NCBI GenBank assembly: GCA_010094045.1
Contig: ML986656.1
Coordinates: 87,238-151,237 of the forward strand
Reading direction: 5' to 3'
DNA: 64,000 bases
DNA from: Lojkania enalia
Lineage: Eukaryota; Ascomycota; Dothideomycetes; Pleosporales
The notes under the pieces are model-generated. The model ran no database searches. It saw only the letters and a program-made list of their open reading frames with translations, and had not been told where the DNA came from. Below are positions 34,994 to 45,163 of the stretch, piece by piece; position 1 is the first letter of the stretch, and every line of letters begins with the position of its first letter. The position numbers and the translations under genes are program-made.

Positions 34994-35953
34994 ATGGCAC
35001 GCCGAAGCAACCAGAGGGACGATGATTGGCACAATGTGACGGATGCTCGGAAGCGAAAGCAGATACAAGACCGACTTGCCCAACGAGCCAGAAGTAAGCC
35101 TTCTTTTCAGAACCCTATATCAGCCGATATGATATATCAAACGACATTCGAGGTTCTATTTGTCGCTGCTAACTATGGTGCAACGCATGAATGTTCACCA
35201 CTTTCATGTCCCTTCGTACCTGGTCGGCAAGGGGAGGGTGATAGTGCTGTTCCCGCCCTATCTGATCTTGGAAGCGACGCAAATATGTAGGGGGATGCTG
35301 ATTGGCTTGATATTATAGGGAAACGACTTCGCGAGGCAAAAGACATTGCGAAACAAGCTCCTCGGCAGCCTGAAACGCAGAGGATGCCCGACACGCAAGC
35401 TGACAAGAGCGTTACTGTATCAACTAATGAATCCTACCAAATTGCCCACGACACCGACTCGTTGCCTACCGAGTCTAGTAGCATTCCTCTCTATCGGGGT
35501 GACCTTGGATTGGCTGGCTGGATACCTGCCAACCACGGTAATGCACTCTTTTTTGAAGCCTTCATGTCGACAGTCTGGTCACCGACTACACAACCAGCCA
35601 TCCCAATCACAGTATTCAGTGCATTGTACATTAATGGGAAGATGCTAGGCCTTTCATGTAGTAAACAGGAGTCAAGGCGGTCTCTTCCCACTATGGACGA
35701 TATACCGCTGCCGCTTCAGCCGACAATGTTGCAGCTCACGACCATTCACAATATCCAAATTGACCGCTGGCCTTTCCCTAGGATGCGAGACACCATGATC
35801 AGCATGAGTAGTATTATCGATGATGAACAGTTCCTGGAGGATCTTATTACGACTCCCAGCTTTACAATCACGCCTGGACACGCTACATGGGACCCGCGGG
35901 CCTGGAAAATACAGAAACCTTTCGCTGACAAATGGGGATATTTGTTTATATGA
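34994..35953 (+). CDS. bZIP transcription factor with DUF3425-type C-terminus
   Basis: Two exons, 34994-35093 and 35319-35953 (735 nt), give 244 residues; the 225-nt intron has GTAAGC...TATAG ends. The splice joins RLAQRAR to RKRLREAK, restoring a basic region of bZIP type. After a linker, the C-terminal half carries the pattern seen in fungal bZIP/DUF3425 regulators: PLPLQPTMLQLTTIHNIQID, WPFPRMRD, then TPSFTITPGHATWDPRAWKI with W at the end. Such proteins are probable sequence-specific regulators; the targets are unknown. Two oddities stand out. The invariant asparagine of the basic region is aspartate here (D26, codon GAC, in QIQDRLAQR), and no clear leucine heptads follow. It ends 115 bp from the convergent alpha/beta hydrolase gene. 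Confidence 0.85.
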
Positions 35954-36068
35954 GAGTCACATCTACACAATTTGGAATCTAAGGACGCTGTGACGGAAAA
36001 ATAAAATAGCTAGAGGAACACTCGCCGAGAAATAACGTAGAAGTTCCACCTTCAGTGTCTTTTGCTTT

Positions 36069-36902
36069 TCATGCTTCCTTCCCTCCTAGCTCCACAAGAT
36101 GTTTGAACCACTCAATGCTCTTCTCCGGTACACTCTTGGTCGGGCAATGGTCACACGAAAGCCGCCATACATCTACCTTCTTTCCACTCGCGGCCTCGAT
36201 CGCATCGATCCCTCGTTGCTGCACAACCGGCGTAATAACTTTGTCCTCCTCGCAAAAGAGATAAGAACACGGAACATCCTTATATCCCTCATACGTCAAT
36301 TTATCCGCAAAGCTCGGTCCCGAATGCTGCGGGAATAGTTGCATCATTCTATGGCCTTCCTCAGGCGGCAGATCGGAGAAGACGTAGCTGGCAGCTAAAG
36401 CTAGATCTGTGAAGTCCAGCCATCCGTCCTAAGACTAGTTAAATCAACATGAAAAGGGCTCTGCAATGTCCTCTAAACTTGCCTTGTCGAGGATCACGTA
36501 GTCAAGCGCAACATCGTCCCCATTGTGCTCCGCACAACTATAACCAAGCTTCGGTACCACGGCAGTCATGTACGCGAGCCTTACAATGCCCCCTTTCTTC
36601 CCTTTGCTCTCTCGATGCTTTTTGCTGAGCCCTTTGGCTGCCTCCGTTATCGGAACACCGCCATACGAATGCCCGACGAGTACAACATCTTTGCCTTGAT
36701 CCGCCAATATCTCGACATTCTTGGCGATATATGTGGCATCATCGGCCAAAGTGGGAAGCTTACCCGGCTTTTTCTCCGTAGTCTGCAGGTTCAAGGTGTA
36801 GATATCGTAGCCTTGGGCAGCGAGGGGTTTGGTGACATTGTAGTAGAGTGCCGGGATCGCAAAAGAGCCCGGTATAAGGATGATTGTAGGTTCGGTAGCC
36901 AT
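36069..36902 (-). CDS. Alpha/beta hydrolase, AB-hydrolase-1/6 type
   Basis: Two exons on the minus strand, 36902-36483 and 36428-36069 (780 nt), give 259 residues. The sequence begins TIILIPGSF (oxyanion-loop strand) and has the nucleophile elbow GHSYGG with Ser79, a downstream acid in FCEEDKVITP, and the histidine in SCDHCPTKS. This is a full catalytic triad for a small cofactor-free esterase or lactonase-like hydrolase. The substrate is unknown. The 54-nt intron starts with GC rather than GT (GCAAGT...TTAG); this donor keeps frame and domain. An in-frame ATG at 36965 would add 21 residues; the shorter start places the first beta strand at the usual distance. No signal peptide is seen, so it is probably cytosolic. 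Confidence 0.85.
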
Positions 36903-37297
36903 TGTTGAATAAAACCTCGACGACCAATCCGAGTTGTAGTATGGTGGTGGGGCTGTTGTCTGCAAGGGAACTTACTTTAGGCAAAGAATAACTTTGTACG
37001 TTTTCAGTTCTCTCGAGCGTGGCTGCTGCGCACTATTTATCTCATCATGTCGAACTTGGTCACCACGATGGAGTTGCGTTGCTTTATAATCCTGTTGGAG
37101 GTTTGGTTCTTCTGACCTTCTGCTATAAACTGACGGGCGCCACCTATACCCGGCATCCGCTTTCTGACAAGGGTTTGTCAGAATTTAGTGGGGTGAATGC
37201 GCTCCGCTCAATCACAGCTCCGCAATTCCAAAGGCTGGGAAGGCTGCAGAATTTGACCAAGCCACTTGGGTCCTGCCTGGAGACTTCATACTTGTTA
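36903..37297. other. Upstream flank of the alpha/beta hydrolase gene
   Basis: This is probable promoter and leader of the minus-strand hydrolase. A plus-strand frame at 37019-37351 has no recognisable domain and lies opposite the relic described next. Confidence 0.5.
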
Positions 37298-37774
37298 TAC
37301 TATGTTGCCATTGGAAGGATGAGTGACTATCCAAACATTTGGAATTTTTGATGTAGGGGTACCCTTTGCATTCCGCAGCGCGTTGTACAAGCCTGCATAA
37401 GCAACACCGTGATTCCCACCTTTGTAGAAACGAGCGAACCATTCCATTTCACTCGGGGGGTTGCTACGAATACTTTCTCCAAACTGGCTAGCTCCGGCCC
37501 CGCATACCCCACACCTCGAATTGCTAGTCGACTTCCAATAGATTTAGGTATTAATTAGCGCCACGAGGCTGACGTCGATGAGGATAGGAACGAGCGCGAT
37601 AATGGTCAGAATGTCAGAGCAGAAGATGAAGTGTTGGCGTGGATCTACGGCTTCGGAGGGGTGAATCGTCCAAGGAATATGATGGACGAAGCGATACGAA
37701 ACTGGAGGTTCGACTACCGATAGATATGTAGGCGTGCTTCTTGTTTGGTCTACCCATGTACAATTCTGTTGTAG
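37298..37774 (-). pseudogene. Probable relic gene, unrecognised family
   Basis: One minus-strand frame is open for 76 codons (37774-37547), stopped by a single TAA (37546-37544), then open for another 82 codons (37543-37298). It includes the hydrophobic segment FIFCSDILTIIALVPILIDV, and after the stop EMEWFARFYKGGNHGVAYAG. Third positions in the first part favour C/T as in coding DNA. There is no in-frame ATG, a TAG lies directly upstream (37777-37775, which could be an intron acceptor), and I found no intron that removes the TAA in frame. A broken gene, or exons of a gene whose start I cannot place, are both possible. Confidence 0.3.
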
Positions 37775-38165
37775 CTATTGAGTTCTTTGCTGTCCACAAT
37801 ATTAAGTAGTCGCACTGGGTTGTAGAATGTTATTGGCAGACATGAAGTCCGACGTTCTCTATTTCATTTCATTGTCCAGGATTTATACATTGCATTCCAT
37901 TCATCCCCGAACTCCCTCATGGAGTTAGACGTCGACCTCGCCACTTCGTGATTCCTGGCGCCGAAAGCTCGATATGGTGATTCCTAAGCTCGCTGGCTTG
38001 TGGTGGAAAACTATGCACCCCAAACGTCATGCTTTCCAAATGTTGCGATGTCTTTCGTTGGATTTAGTGGATGCTGTTCGCTGTTAGATTCCTAGTGTCT
38101 TGAAGAGTTTGGAAAGTTCCCTTTTTGCACATACACTCTGGATTCCAAAGCAGGCAATTCCGGCC
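37775..38165. other. Intergenic, no feature seen
   Basis: This is the 3' flank of the small membrane-protein gene (minus). There is no open frame of note. Confidence 0.5.
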
Positions 38166-38477
38166 TCAGTAATAGTAATCTCCTATCTCACCTCGTAGCT
38201 TGCGATTACCCAGTGCCCGCTTCCGGATGCCGAACGGAAACTCGGGAAGATCGTAATCGGATTCGTCGTCAGCAGAAGTCGCGTAGTCATCGTCGGTAGT
38301 CGTTACCGCGTAGTCGGACTCGGAGTCATGGTAGCGGTGGTTGTGGAGCCCGTGTGTGTCGACGATGTGATGATGAAACCGGAGGAGGTCGACCAGCCAG
38401 AGTGCTATGAGCAATAGAAAAGGAGTGCTGAGGAGGAACAACCCTAAGGCAAGAATTATATGCAATAGACCTCCCAT
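38166..38477 (-). CDS. Small single-pass membrane protein, hypothetical
   Basis: This 103-residue frame starts with a hydrophobic segment (about residues 4-30, rich in Leu/Ile) that could be a signal anchor. A histidine-rich stretch follows (FHHHIVDTHGLHNHRYH), then an acidic, Tyr/Asp/Ser-rich region (DSESDYAV, DDDYATSADDESDYD) and a short basic C-terminus ending DYYY. The acidic tail looks like real low-complexity coding sequence. I do not recognise a family. A longer minus-strand frame in another phase (38326-38898) overlaps the N-terminal part; its arginine-rich second half looks like a shadow. Function unknown. Confidence 0.4.
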   Translation of the reverse strand: MGGLLHIILALGLFLLSTPFLLLIALWLVDLLRFHHHIVDTHGLHNHRYHDSESDYAVTTTDDDYATSADDESDYDLPEFPFGIRKRALGNRKLRGEIGDYYY

Positions 38478-39294
38478 TGTGGAGCCTCAAGAATAGACGT
38501 CGAAGCCCGCGGTATCTACGTAGGCGAACGCGTCGTAGTAGGGGTGTCGTTTCTGTATGTGGTCGGCGGGCACGAATATATAAATAAAGTTTTGAAGAGT
38601 CGAGGTTATGTAAGAGGAGTGCTACAGTTGACTTTGGTTTGGCTCGGGAGCAGTTGTTGGTTCGTTGCAGTACCAAGGTAGTGAACGAGCTAGCGATTAA
38701 TAGTCCCATATACTTTGGGGCTACTATTTGTGTCCAGAGAAAAATAACGGCGAGGGGCTCGGTCATAACATTATCGATGATGAATGAGCGTGAAAGGTTA
38801 ATTAGACTGGATCCGCCTAACCATAGATGCGGTGCCGGCTCTTGATTGTTTGCTTCTAGCCATATTAGATTTCCATGGGAGATCGAAAACAATGGCAATT
38901 AGTATCGTAGCTGCTTCTTGCTGCAATCCTCGGATGAATGTTTAAAAAAAAGAATTTAATAGAAGTTTTAAGATGTAAGGAGAAGGTGATAGAGTTCCAA
39001 CAACGAAACCGGGTACGCCCTGTACCTCCTTGAGTCATCTTCAATTCTTAGTCTCGGTTCTTTGTTACATTAGACGTTAGAATAGGAACCTGGTGGCATT
39101 ACAATATAAAGTCGACAAACTCCCTCGCCGTTGGTAATTTCTAAGTCCAAAATTCGCCGATACAAGTGGTATCCCCACGTGTTTTCGCGACATGCCCTGG
39201 TCAGAGCTCCGCAAACCCTCCAATCTGCCCCACCATTTCGACAACCCTCTTGCATCCACTACATCCACTCTCGCCGCTTAATCAAGCCCAGCCT
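38478..39294. promoter_or_regulatory. Divergent intergenic region
   Basis: This lies between the small membrane-protein gene (minus) and the rhodanese gene (plus). It contains AT-rich tracts around 38,940. No defined element is recognised. Confidence 0.4.
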
Positions 39295-39915
39295 ATGTCC
39301 CTTCCCCTCTTACGTCCTCTGACTTCCCTCGCGAGAAATAAGTTGACTGCGAATTCCCGTTGTTGCATGGACGCCTACCTGCGCTACACCTACCAAAGCA
39401 CTCCCCGCAAACCTGCTTCCACGACGGCCATGTCGAACATCACGCTCGCCGATCTGTCCTACGTCACACGCGATGAACTCGCAAAACAAATTGCCGAATC
39501 GCCATCTGGCGCCTTACCAGACAACGTCGCGGTCATCGACGTCCGGGACAGCGATCGCATAGGCGGCCACATCAAGGGATCAACGTGGGTCCCAAGTTCT
39601 GAATTAGACTATAGGGTTCCGGAGCTGGTGAGGACGTTGAAGGGGAAGGATACTGTAGTTTTCCATTGCGCGCTGAGTCAGCAACGGGGGCCTAGTGCGG
39701 CGCTTAAATATCTCCGGGAGAAGAGGAGGTTGGATCCGCAGTTGAAGATGGAGGGTAAGGGGGAGGTTAAAGAAGACGGGGACGGGGAGAAGGTAGGAGA
39801 GGAGCAGAAGGTTGTTGTGCTGGATGGCGGATTCGTTAAGTGGCAGGAGAAGTTTGGGGAGAGTAGGGTGTTGACGGAGGGGTATCAGAAGGATATTTGG
39901 GAGTTTGGGTATTGA
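39295..39915 (+). CDS. Cdc25-like rhodanese-domain phosphatase (Ych1/Ibp1 type)
   Basis: From ATG 39295 the protein has 206 residues. The first about 45 are basic and hydroxylated (SLPLLRPLTSLARNKL, TPRKPASTTA), consistent with a mitochondrial presequence. An alternative start at 39430 (MSNITLADLS) would give the compact 161-residue form usual for Ych1/Ibp1. The rhodanese fold is clear: AVIDVRDSDRIGGHIKGS, then the active site FHCALSQQRGPSAA with Cys125 and Arg131 (HCX5R). That six-residue loop marks Cdc25-type phosphatases and Acr2-type arsenate reductases rather than sulfurtransferases. An acidic/lysine-rich insertion separates the loop from the last strand VVVLDGGFVKWQEKF. No intron. Convergent with the RpiB gene. 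Substrate unknown. Confidence 0.85.
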   Translation: MSLPLLRPLTSLARNKLTANSRCCMDAYLRYTYQSTPRKPASTTAMSNITLADLSYVTRDELAKQIAESPSGALPDNVAVIDVRDSDRIGGHIKGSTWVPSSELDYRVPELVRTLKGKDTVVFHCALSQQRGPSAALKYLREKRRLDPQLKMEGKGEVKEDGDGEKVGEEQKVVVLDGGFVKWQEKFGESRVLTEGYQKDIWEFGY

Positions 39916-40176
39916 TGGACATTGAATTTGGGAGAAGTAATTAGCAAGGACGTGTAGGTATTGGAGTCCTGGAATGGGAATTCTATAGTTGATATACCCT
40001 CTCGATCCATATAATGAGGGAAAGAAATTTTCATTTCTACCTCAGCCTATGAACGGAATTATCATCTAGCATGGAATTCCTTTCCCAAACAATCACGTCA
40101 ACTCCAACAGCCCACTAATCCCCAAAGCAACAGCATCCTCATTTCTCATCTACCGACATAGTTAACGACATCCCCC

Positions 40177-40701
40177 TTAGCACGCCGCACCAGCCTTATC
40201 CTTCAACAACGCTTGATAATTCTTCTCCTCATGCTCCATAATCGCTGCTACCTTCTTCGCACTCCCACTACTCTTATCAAACCTGTACCCTAACCACTCC
40301 TTGCATAACCGCCTCGCAAGCTCCAACCCGATGACCCTTTCTCCCATGCACAACACCTGCGCATCATTACTTAGAATCGCCCTCTCAACAGAGAAACTAT
40401 CATGCGCGGTAACGGCCCTGATTCCCGGCACCTTATTCGCCGAAATAGCGACACCGAGACCCGTTCCGCAGATCAAGACAGCCCGGTCACATTTTCCGGT
40501 AGCAACGAGTTGTGCGGCATCGACGGCGATGTGGGGGTAGGCGGTTTTGTCGTGCGTTTCTGGGACGCCGACGTCGGTGACAGATTCAACGCGGGGGTCG
40601 GCTTCTAGGTCTTTAATGATGGCTTGTTTGTAGGAGACGCCAGCATCGTCGCAGCCGATGGCGATGCGGAGGGGCTTGTTCTCAGAGCCGTTAGATGCCA
40701 T
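40177..40701 (-). CDS. RpiB/LacAB-family sugar-phosphate isomerase
   Basis: The 174-residue protein belongs to the RpiB/LacA/LacB family, which interconverts aldose and ketose phosphates such as ribose 5-phosphate/ribulose 5-phosphate; some fungal members act on erythrulose 4-phosphate. It shows [11 protein letters not shown] at the phosphate-binding start, DVGVPET, the [18 protein letters not shown] segment, and the active-site strand [18 protein letters not shown] with Cys78, the catalytic base position in RpiB. ARLCKEWL-type helices ([11 protein letters not shown]) follow. Length is typical. No intron and no targeting signal, so it is cytosolic. The start codon lies only 52 bp downstream of the stop codon of the small gene on the same strand. 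Confidence 0.92.
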   Translation of the reverse strand: MASNGSENKPLRIAIGCDDAGVSYKQAIIKDLEADPRVESVTDVGVPETHDKTAYPHIAVDAAQLVATGKCDRAVLICGTGLGVAISANKVPGIRAVTAHDSFSVERAILSNDAQVLCMGERVIGLELARRLCKEWLGYRFDKSSGSAKKVAAIMEHEEKNYQALLKDKAGAAC

Positions 40702-40753
40702 GCTAATTATGTATTACTATACGTATGTCCGGGAATTGGCGGACGCGGGGTTG

Positions 40754-41074
40754 TTAGAGGTCGCTGGTGTCGTATTCCTCCTCGAGCGGCTTAACGATTA
40801 CTGTCTTCCTGCTGGATGAAGAAGAGGGCGTCGATGTATTTGTAGATTCGCGCCTCGAGCTATTTTCGTCGACGATGCGTTCGATGCTTTGCTGGACCTC
40901 TTTTTCAAACGGCTTGGTGAAGATGCGCAAACTTGTGTTATCGTGGACCGGTTCGTTGTGCCCTACAACATTCACTCTTTCTCTCCAGTCTTTGTTGTGT
41001 TCTTTGATCTTCTCGAGTAGGTTCTCAGTGTTGGGGTCGACGTTGAGTGAGAAGAGTCCGCGTTTGGGCGGCAT
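40754..41074 (-). CDS. Small charged protein, hypothetical
   Basis: From ATG 41074 (MPPKRGLFSLNVDPN) the protein has 106 residues; an in-frame ATG at 41134 would add 20. The N-terminal half has a predicted helical, charged segment (TENLLEKIKEHNKDWRERVN) and the middle another (FEKEVQQSIERIVDENSSRR). A Ser/Thr-rich linker and the acidic end PLEEEYDTSDL follow. No catalytic motif or membrane segment is seen and I do not recognise the family. It lies immediately upstream of the RpiB gene on the same strand with 52 bp between. Real coding is supported by charge patterning; the function is unknown. Confidence 0.55.
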   Translation of the reverse strand: MPPKRGLFSLNVDPNTENLLEKIKEHNKDWRERVNVVGHNEPVHDNTSLRIFTKPFEKEVQQSIERIVDENSSRRESTNTSTPSSSSSRKTVIVKPLEEEYDTSDL

Positions 41075-41134
41075 TTTCTGAGGGAGTGAATGTAGTTTAT
41101 ATGATGTAAATTGAGGAGGCTCAATCTTGGCCAC

Positions 41135-41887
41135 TTTGGACGAGCGGAAGTCCTAAATTAGGAAGTTCCGATGGCTGATGTTCTAGATGAATCTGGAGTT
41201 AGCGTATCCCCGCACTGGCACGTGGCGGGGAAAGGAACCTCGTGTCGAGGCGTGTAGTAGTGTGAAGGCAGAGTTCACGCAAGCGACGAAGTTCCTCTCA
41301 ACCACTGATATTGTATAACAGTGATAAAGATGCTATCACAAGTTGATTGATTAGGAAAAGTTCGATCGAGTACGTTAAACATATTTACTGGTTGAACCGC
41401 TACGACCCTATCCCATACCTAGCCAGATAAATCTGCTGAACGGTAGTTTGTACTGTGTGGTAGAATGGGTTGTCCATGTATTCTAGAATACGAAGATTGT
41501 CAATTCATTCGCTTTTAATATGATATTATATATCGTATGCCCTTGAAATATGTACTGTGCATTGTCCTTCCTCTGAAACCAGCATCGAGGGATATATACT
41601 ATCATACGGGCAAACACTCAGAAGAGCGTTCATAATCATGCCATTTTCCATAGTCATTCCTATTAAACAATTGCCCTCATCATTCGAACTGCCTAGCGTT
41701 ATGACGAGCCAGCGTAACAACCGTCCGAGAAGTCCTCTTCCAGAAACGCCATGCAGAGCGTCGTAGAGGTAAATGGGCATATCACTCCAAGATAAACGCC
41801 GGTTAGAATCCGCTCTGTTGGAATCCTTCCATCCCAGTGATGCCGAAGAAATGAAACCTTTTAAAACAAGTAGTCGTCAGTTAACGT
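41135..41887. other. Intergenic between the Zn2Cys6 gene and the small gene
   Basis: This contains the 3' flank of the Zn2Cys6 regulator and the promoter of the small charged-protein gene, both minus strand. Two overlapping short frames near 41526-41780 have no recognisable content. Confidence 0.45.
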
Positions 41888-44800
41888 TCAGGCGTTAAAA
41901 GCAGCAGTCTGAGCGGTGTACATGTTCAGAAGATTCGGGTCGACATTGGAATTCTGAAGGAAGACATACCAGTCTTCCACGTTGAGAGTTGTGGGCACAA
42001 TTGGATTTCTTCCACCGCTACTGTTGCTCCAGGTATCATCTGCTGTTGTTTGCTGCTGTTGGTTTTGGCCCATCATATCTAACTGATGTGACCATGCTTG
42101 TGGGTCATTCTGATCGAACGTTCCCATCGGCATCGAAACCTGCGGATTTTGTATGTGCTGCTGTGCAGGCTGAGGGACCTGTTGTGACTGTAGATTTGTA
42201 TTGTGTGGATGCATCGCCATTGATTGCGGCCTGGATAGAGCCGGATCGACCACATTATGGTGTTGTGTCGGTGAGATTTGAGGAAGGCTGACATGTGTAT
42301 CCGCCGGGAAGAGCTGATCGGGTTGGAAATTTTGCCAGAGTTCCTGTGAAATATTGGGCGAATTCCGAGTTACTAGGAACAGCTCAGGTGGGTTTGGAGT
42401 GCCTGGGTAGGAGTATGATGGGTTGAAAGGGGTTGTTGGACGTGTGCCTGATCGGGATGGTCCCATGAATGCGTCATGGTTCTGACGGCTCATTTGTGGT
42501 GAGCCGACTGTCATTTGCGGCATTTGTTGCTGCTGCTGAGGTAGTTCTCTTGAAGGCGTGACTGCTGGTGTCTGTGGCCTTGATCGTTCGTATGAGACTT
42601 GAGGTGCCGGAGGACCGTTGGGGAAGCCTAGATCTATTTCATCAAACTTGCGCTTCGGCGCATCCTGTACTGGTTTATGAGGCGCCGGAGGTCCCGTAGA
42701 AGGCTTGTTCTTTTGATGACGTTTACCGGCGGCTTTTTGCAGGCGTTCTTCCAAATGTTTGTTTCCAAGGATGGACTCAAAGAGAGTGTGGACCATTTTT
42801 GCAACAAGCCAAACTTTCGATACTTCCTTCAAAGCGTCCATGCATATTTGAAGTCGCTGTTCCGTTGCAGAAACGATTGACTTGTTGGAGGATCTCATCT
42901 GATATACGTGCATGATTAGGGCTGAGAACAAACTGTATACAATGAAGGCGGGTGTATATCGCAACTCATCATGAGCTCGCAGGTTCTCGATTATGGATGT
43001 AATCATGCCGGCTGCCTGGTACGCTATATTTCGCGACGGATATGCGTGCTCCTCGAGTCCGTTTATTGCATTTTGATTCGGCGAACCTGCAGGGGGCATA
43101 TGTGCACGGTGTAATAGGCAAAGGGTTGTGCTAGAAGGTATTAGCGGGGAAATTGAAACAGGTGGTGAACGTACTAATAATTAGAATGTAATAAAGCGGC
43201 CCAAAAGTGATGATGGGACCTATCCCATTGTACATCCGGAGGACAGTGTTGCAACCAGTCAGCAAGAGCCATGTCGCTGTGCGTCAGGTCTATGGCATTA
43301 GTCCGCCGAAATTTTGATGCCACTGAATATTGCTGTGAGAGCACTAGACCCATGATTTCAGTCAGTTTGACATAATTAATGAAGAAATGGACGTGCACTG
43401 GGTCCGGGGGATATTCCGCTGCACGGTCTGGTTCGTCCTCCACGAAATCATCTTCAGAGATCATGTCCACGTCAGAGTCCTCGGGATTGATGGCCACAGG
43501 TCGTCCGAGCGCTACTGCAACCGATCGATCTCTTGAAAACAGGGTCCACCAGATGCGTTTCCATAGGCGCTTGTCTGATTTGCTTAGCTGTGAGCCATCG
43601 ACACTGACAAGTGTAAGCTAACAATGCTCCTTGGTTGCATATTTCATAACCATACCTTCGGTGCATGCCGGAACCTTGGGCGACAACAATGCCAACTCGG
43701 GTCCAGTAGAATACATTCTTAGTGACATCTATATGTCTGTCAGAAAAGTTGGGTCCAAGGTTGAAGACTTTGTAAATATTACCCTCTGGCCCTTCCCAAT
43801 ACCATCCCATAAGGATGACTGACTGCACGATCGTCACCCGGTCATCCTCATAGTTTGCATCAAAGAGTGCCTTGGCACGCTTGTAGAATGTCATAGCTGC
43901 AGGCGTCGTAGACCCGCTGGAATCCATCAACTGGGTGTTTGTGCATACGCGCGATCCAGCCAAAAGGATTGCCTGCAGGAGTAGCAAAGATGGCGGGTTC
44001 TTCGGGTCCCGGTACTGCCGCATGAACCGACTCTTGTTTATTACAGGGACGACTGGCGCAACCCATTTGAAAAAGGCCTCAACTAATTCATCACACAGTG
44101 CCCGGGGAGGAAGGAGGAATGCCCCTCGCTGATGAAGGATCTCAATCTCTAGGTTGTCTAGCTCGTTCACGCGAGCTTTTGCACCTCGGACGTTCTCGGG
44201 AAGCGGGTAATGGACGACATCGGTGGTCCCATAGCGGTCATGGACAAGGAGGGACAAGTTTGAGGACTCTCCAAGATAAGCGACTCTACCGGCTTCCTTG
44301 ATTGGAGCTCGCGCGAACTTTGGCTTCATGAATTGCACGTATGTCCCGTTGTGGGTGGCCTGCTGGGCTGCATAAGCATTCGATACGGTGGTGGAAGGGG
44401 TGCCATCCGGGGAGTTGTATACTGTCGTCTTGTCCAGCGGTGGCTTGCTGTCTCCTTGCCCGGTGCTGGCTGTCGGCGAGCGCTCGTCGTCATTCTGGGT
44501 GTCGCCGGCATCACTAGAAGATGTAGGAGTTAGTACAATAGCTCATTTACAGCGATTTCAATACAAAATGCTCCCTACCTCTCCCCTTCCTTCGTCTTTG
44601 CTCCCGCGGCCTTCTTCCTCTTAGGGGTGGGGATACGGCACTCGATGCCAAAGGCAGTGCAATTGGTGCATGGCACCCCGAGGCTGGCGGCGTCGCATCG
44701 AACCTAGACGGTTGGTTATGGGCAGGTTCCTCGCCGAGGCGGTTGTACGTCGATTACTCACTTTGCGTGCGTGGCATGCTGCAAGACATGGTGGTTAGCA

Positions 44801-45163
44801 ATCGTCTCTCCACAGTGGGCGCGCGACCTCGGTACCGAGGCATCATCTTGATGGGTAAAATCGATAGAGCACCGTTCCGTACCGCAGTCGGCAGTACGAA
44901 CGGCTCACACGATGAGCTGCGCAATCTGGGGGCTCCACTTACTCTCGCAGGCTCGACTGGCGCGCTGGCGTCTAAAGGACATGTGGCCCGGCTGCTGCGA
45001 AGGCCTGCTCGGTGTTAGCAATGCAAGATCTGGGTCTTGGGGCGGATGCACCCGCGCGCTGGCTGCGGTCAGAAACGTACGGCGCCGGGTTGCTGGTGGG
45101 ATGCGCAGCCAGCGGCTGAGGAGGCGTGCCTGAGGAGGCCATAAAGCTGTGCTCGCCAGACAT
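41888..45163 (-). CDS. Zn2Cys6 transcription factor, CTF1/FarA-like
   Basis: Eight exons on the minus strand give 920 residues: 45163-45081, 45004-44943, 44778-44762, 44703-44579, 44513-43783, 43728-43656, 43603-43175 and 43130-41888 (2,763 nt). The binuclear zinc cluster is C47-x2-C50-x6-C57-x8-C66-x2-C69-x6-C76 within RASRACETCHARKVRCD, assembled from four exons. It is followed by a basic stretch (PKRKKAAGAKTK). The middle carries the fungal-specific regulator domain (VAPVVPVINKSRFMRQY, then SKSDKRLWKRIWWTLFSRDR), and the C-terminus is Gln/Pro-rich. The RACETCHARKVRCDAASLGVPCTNC signature is that of the cutinase-factor CTF1/FarA group, which activates fatty-acid and cutin catabolism; assignment to this group is from family memory. 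Third-phase introns of 44-164 nt include a perfect TACTAAC branch site in intron 4. Confidence 0.88.

Noticed and set aside
43860..44333. Opposite-strand frames within the Zn2Cys6 coding exons
   Set aside because: Shadows of the real exon, which matches the fungal transcription factor domain on the minus strand.
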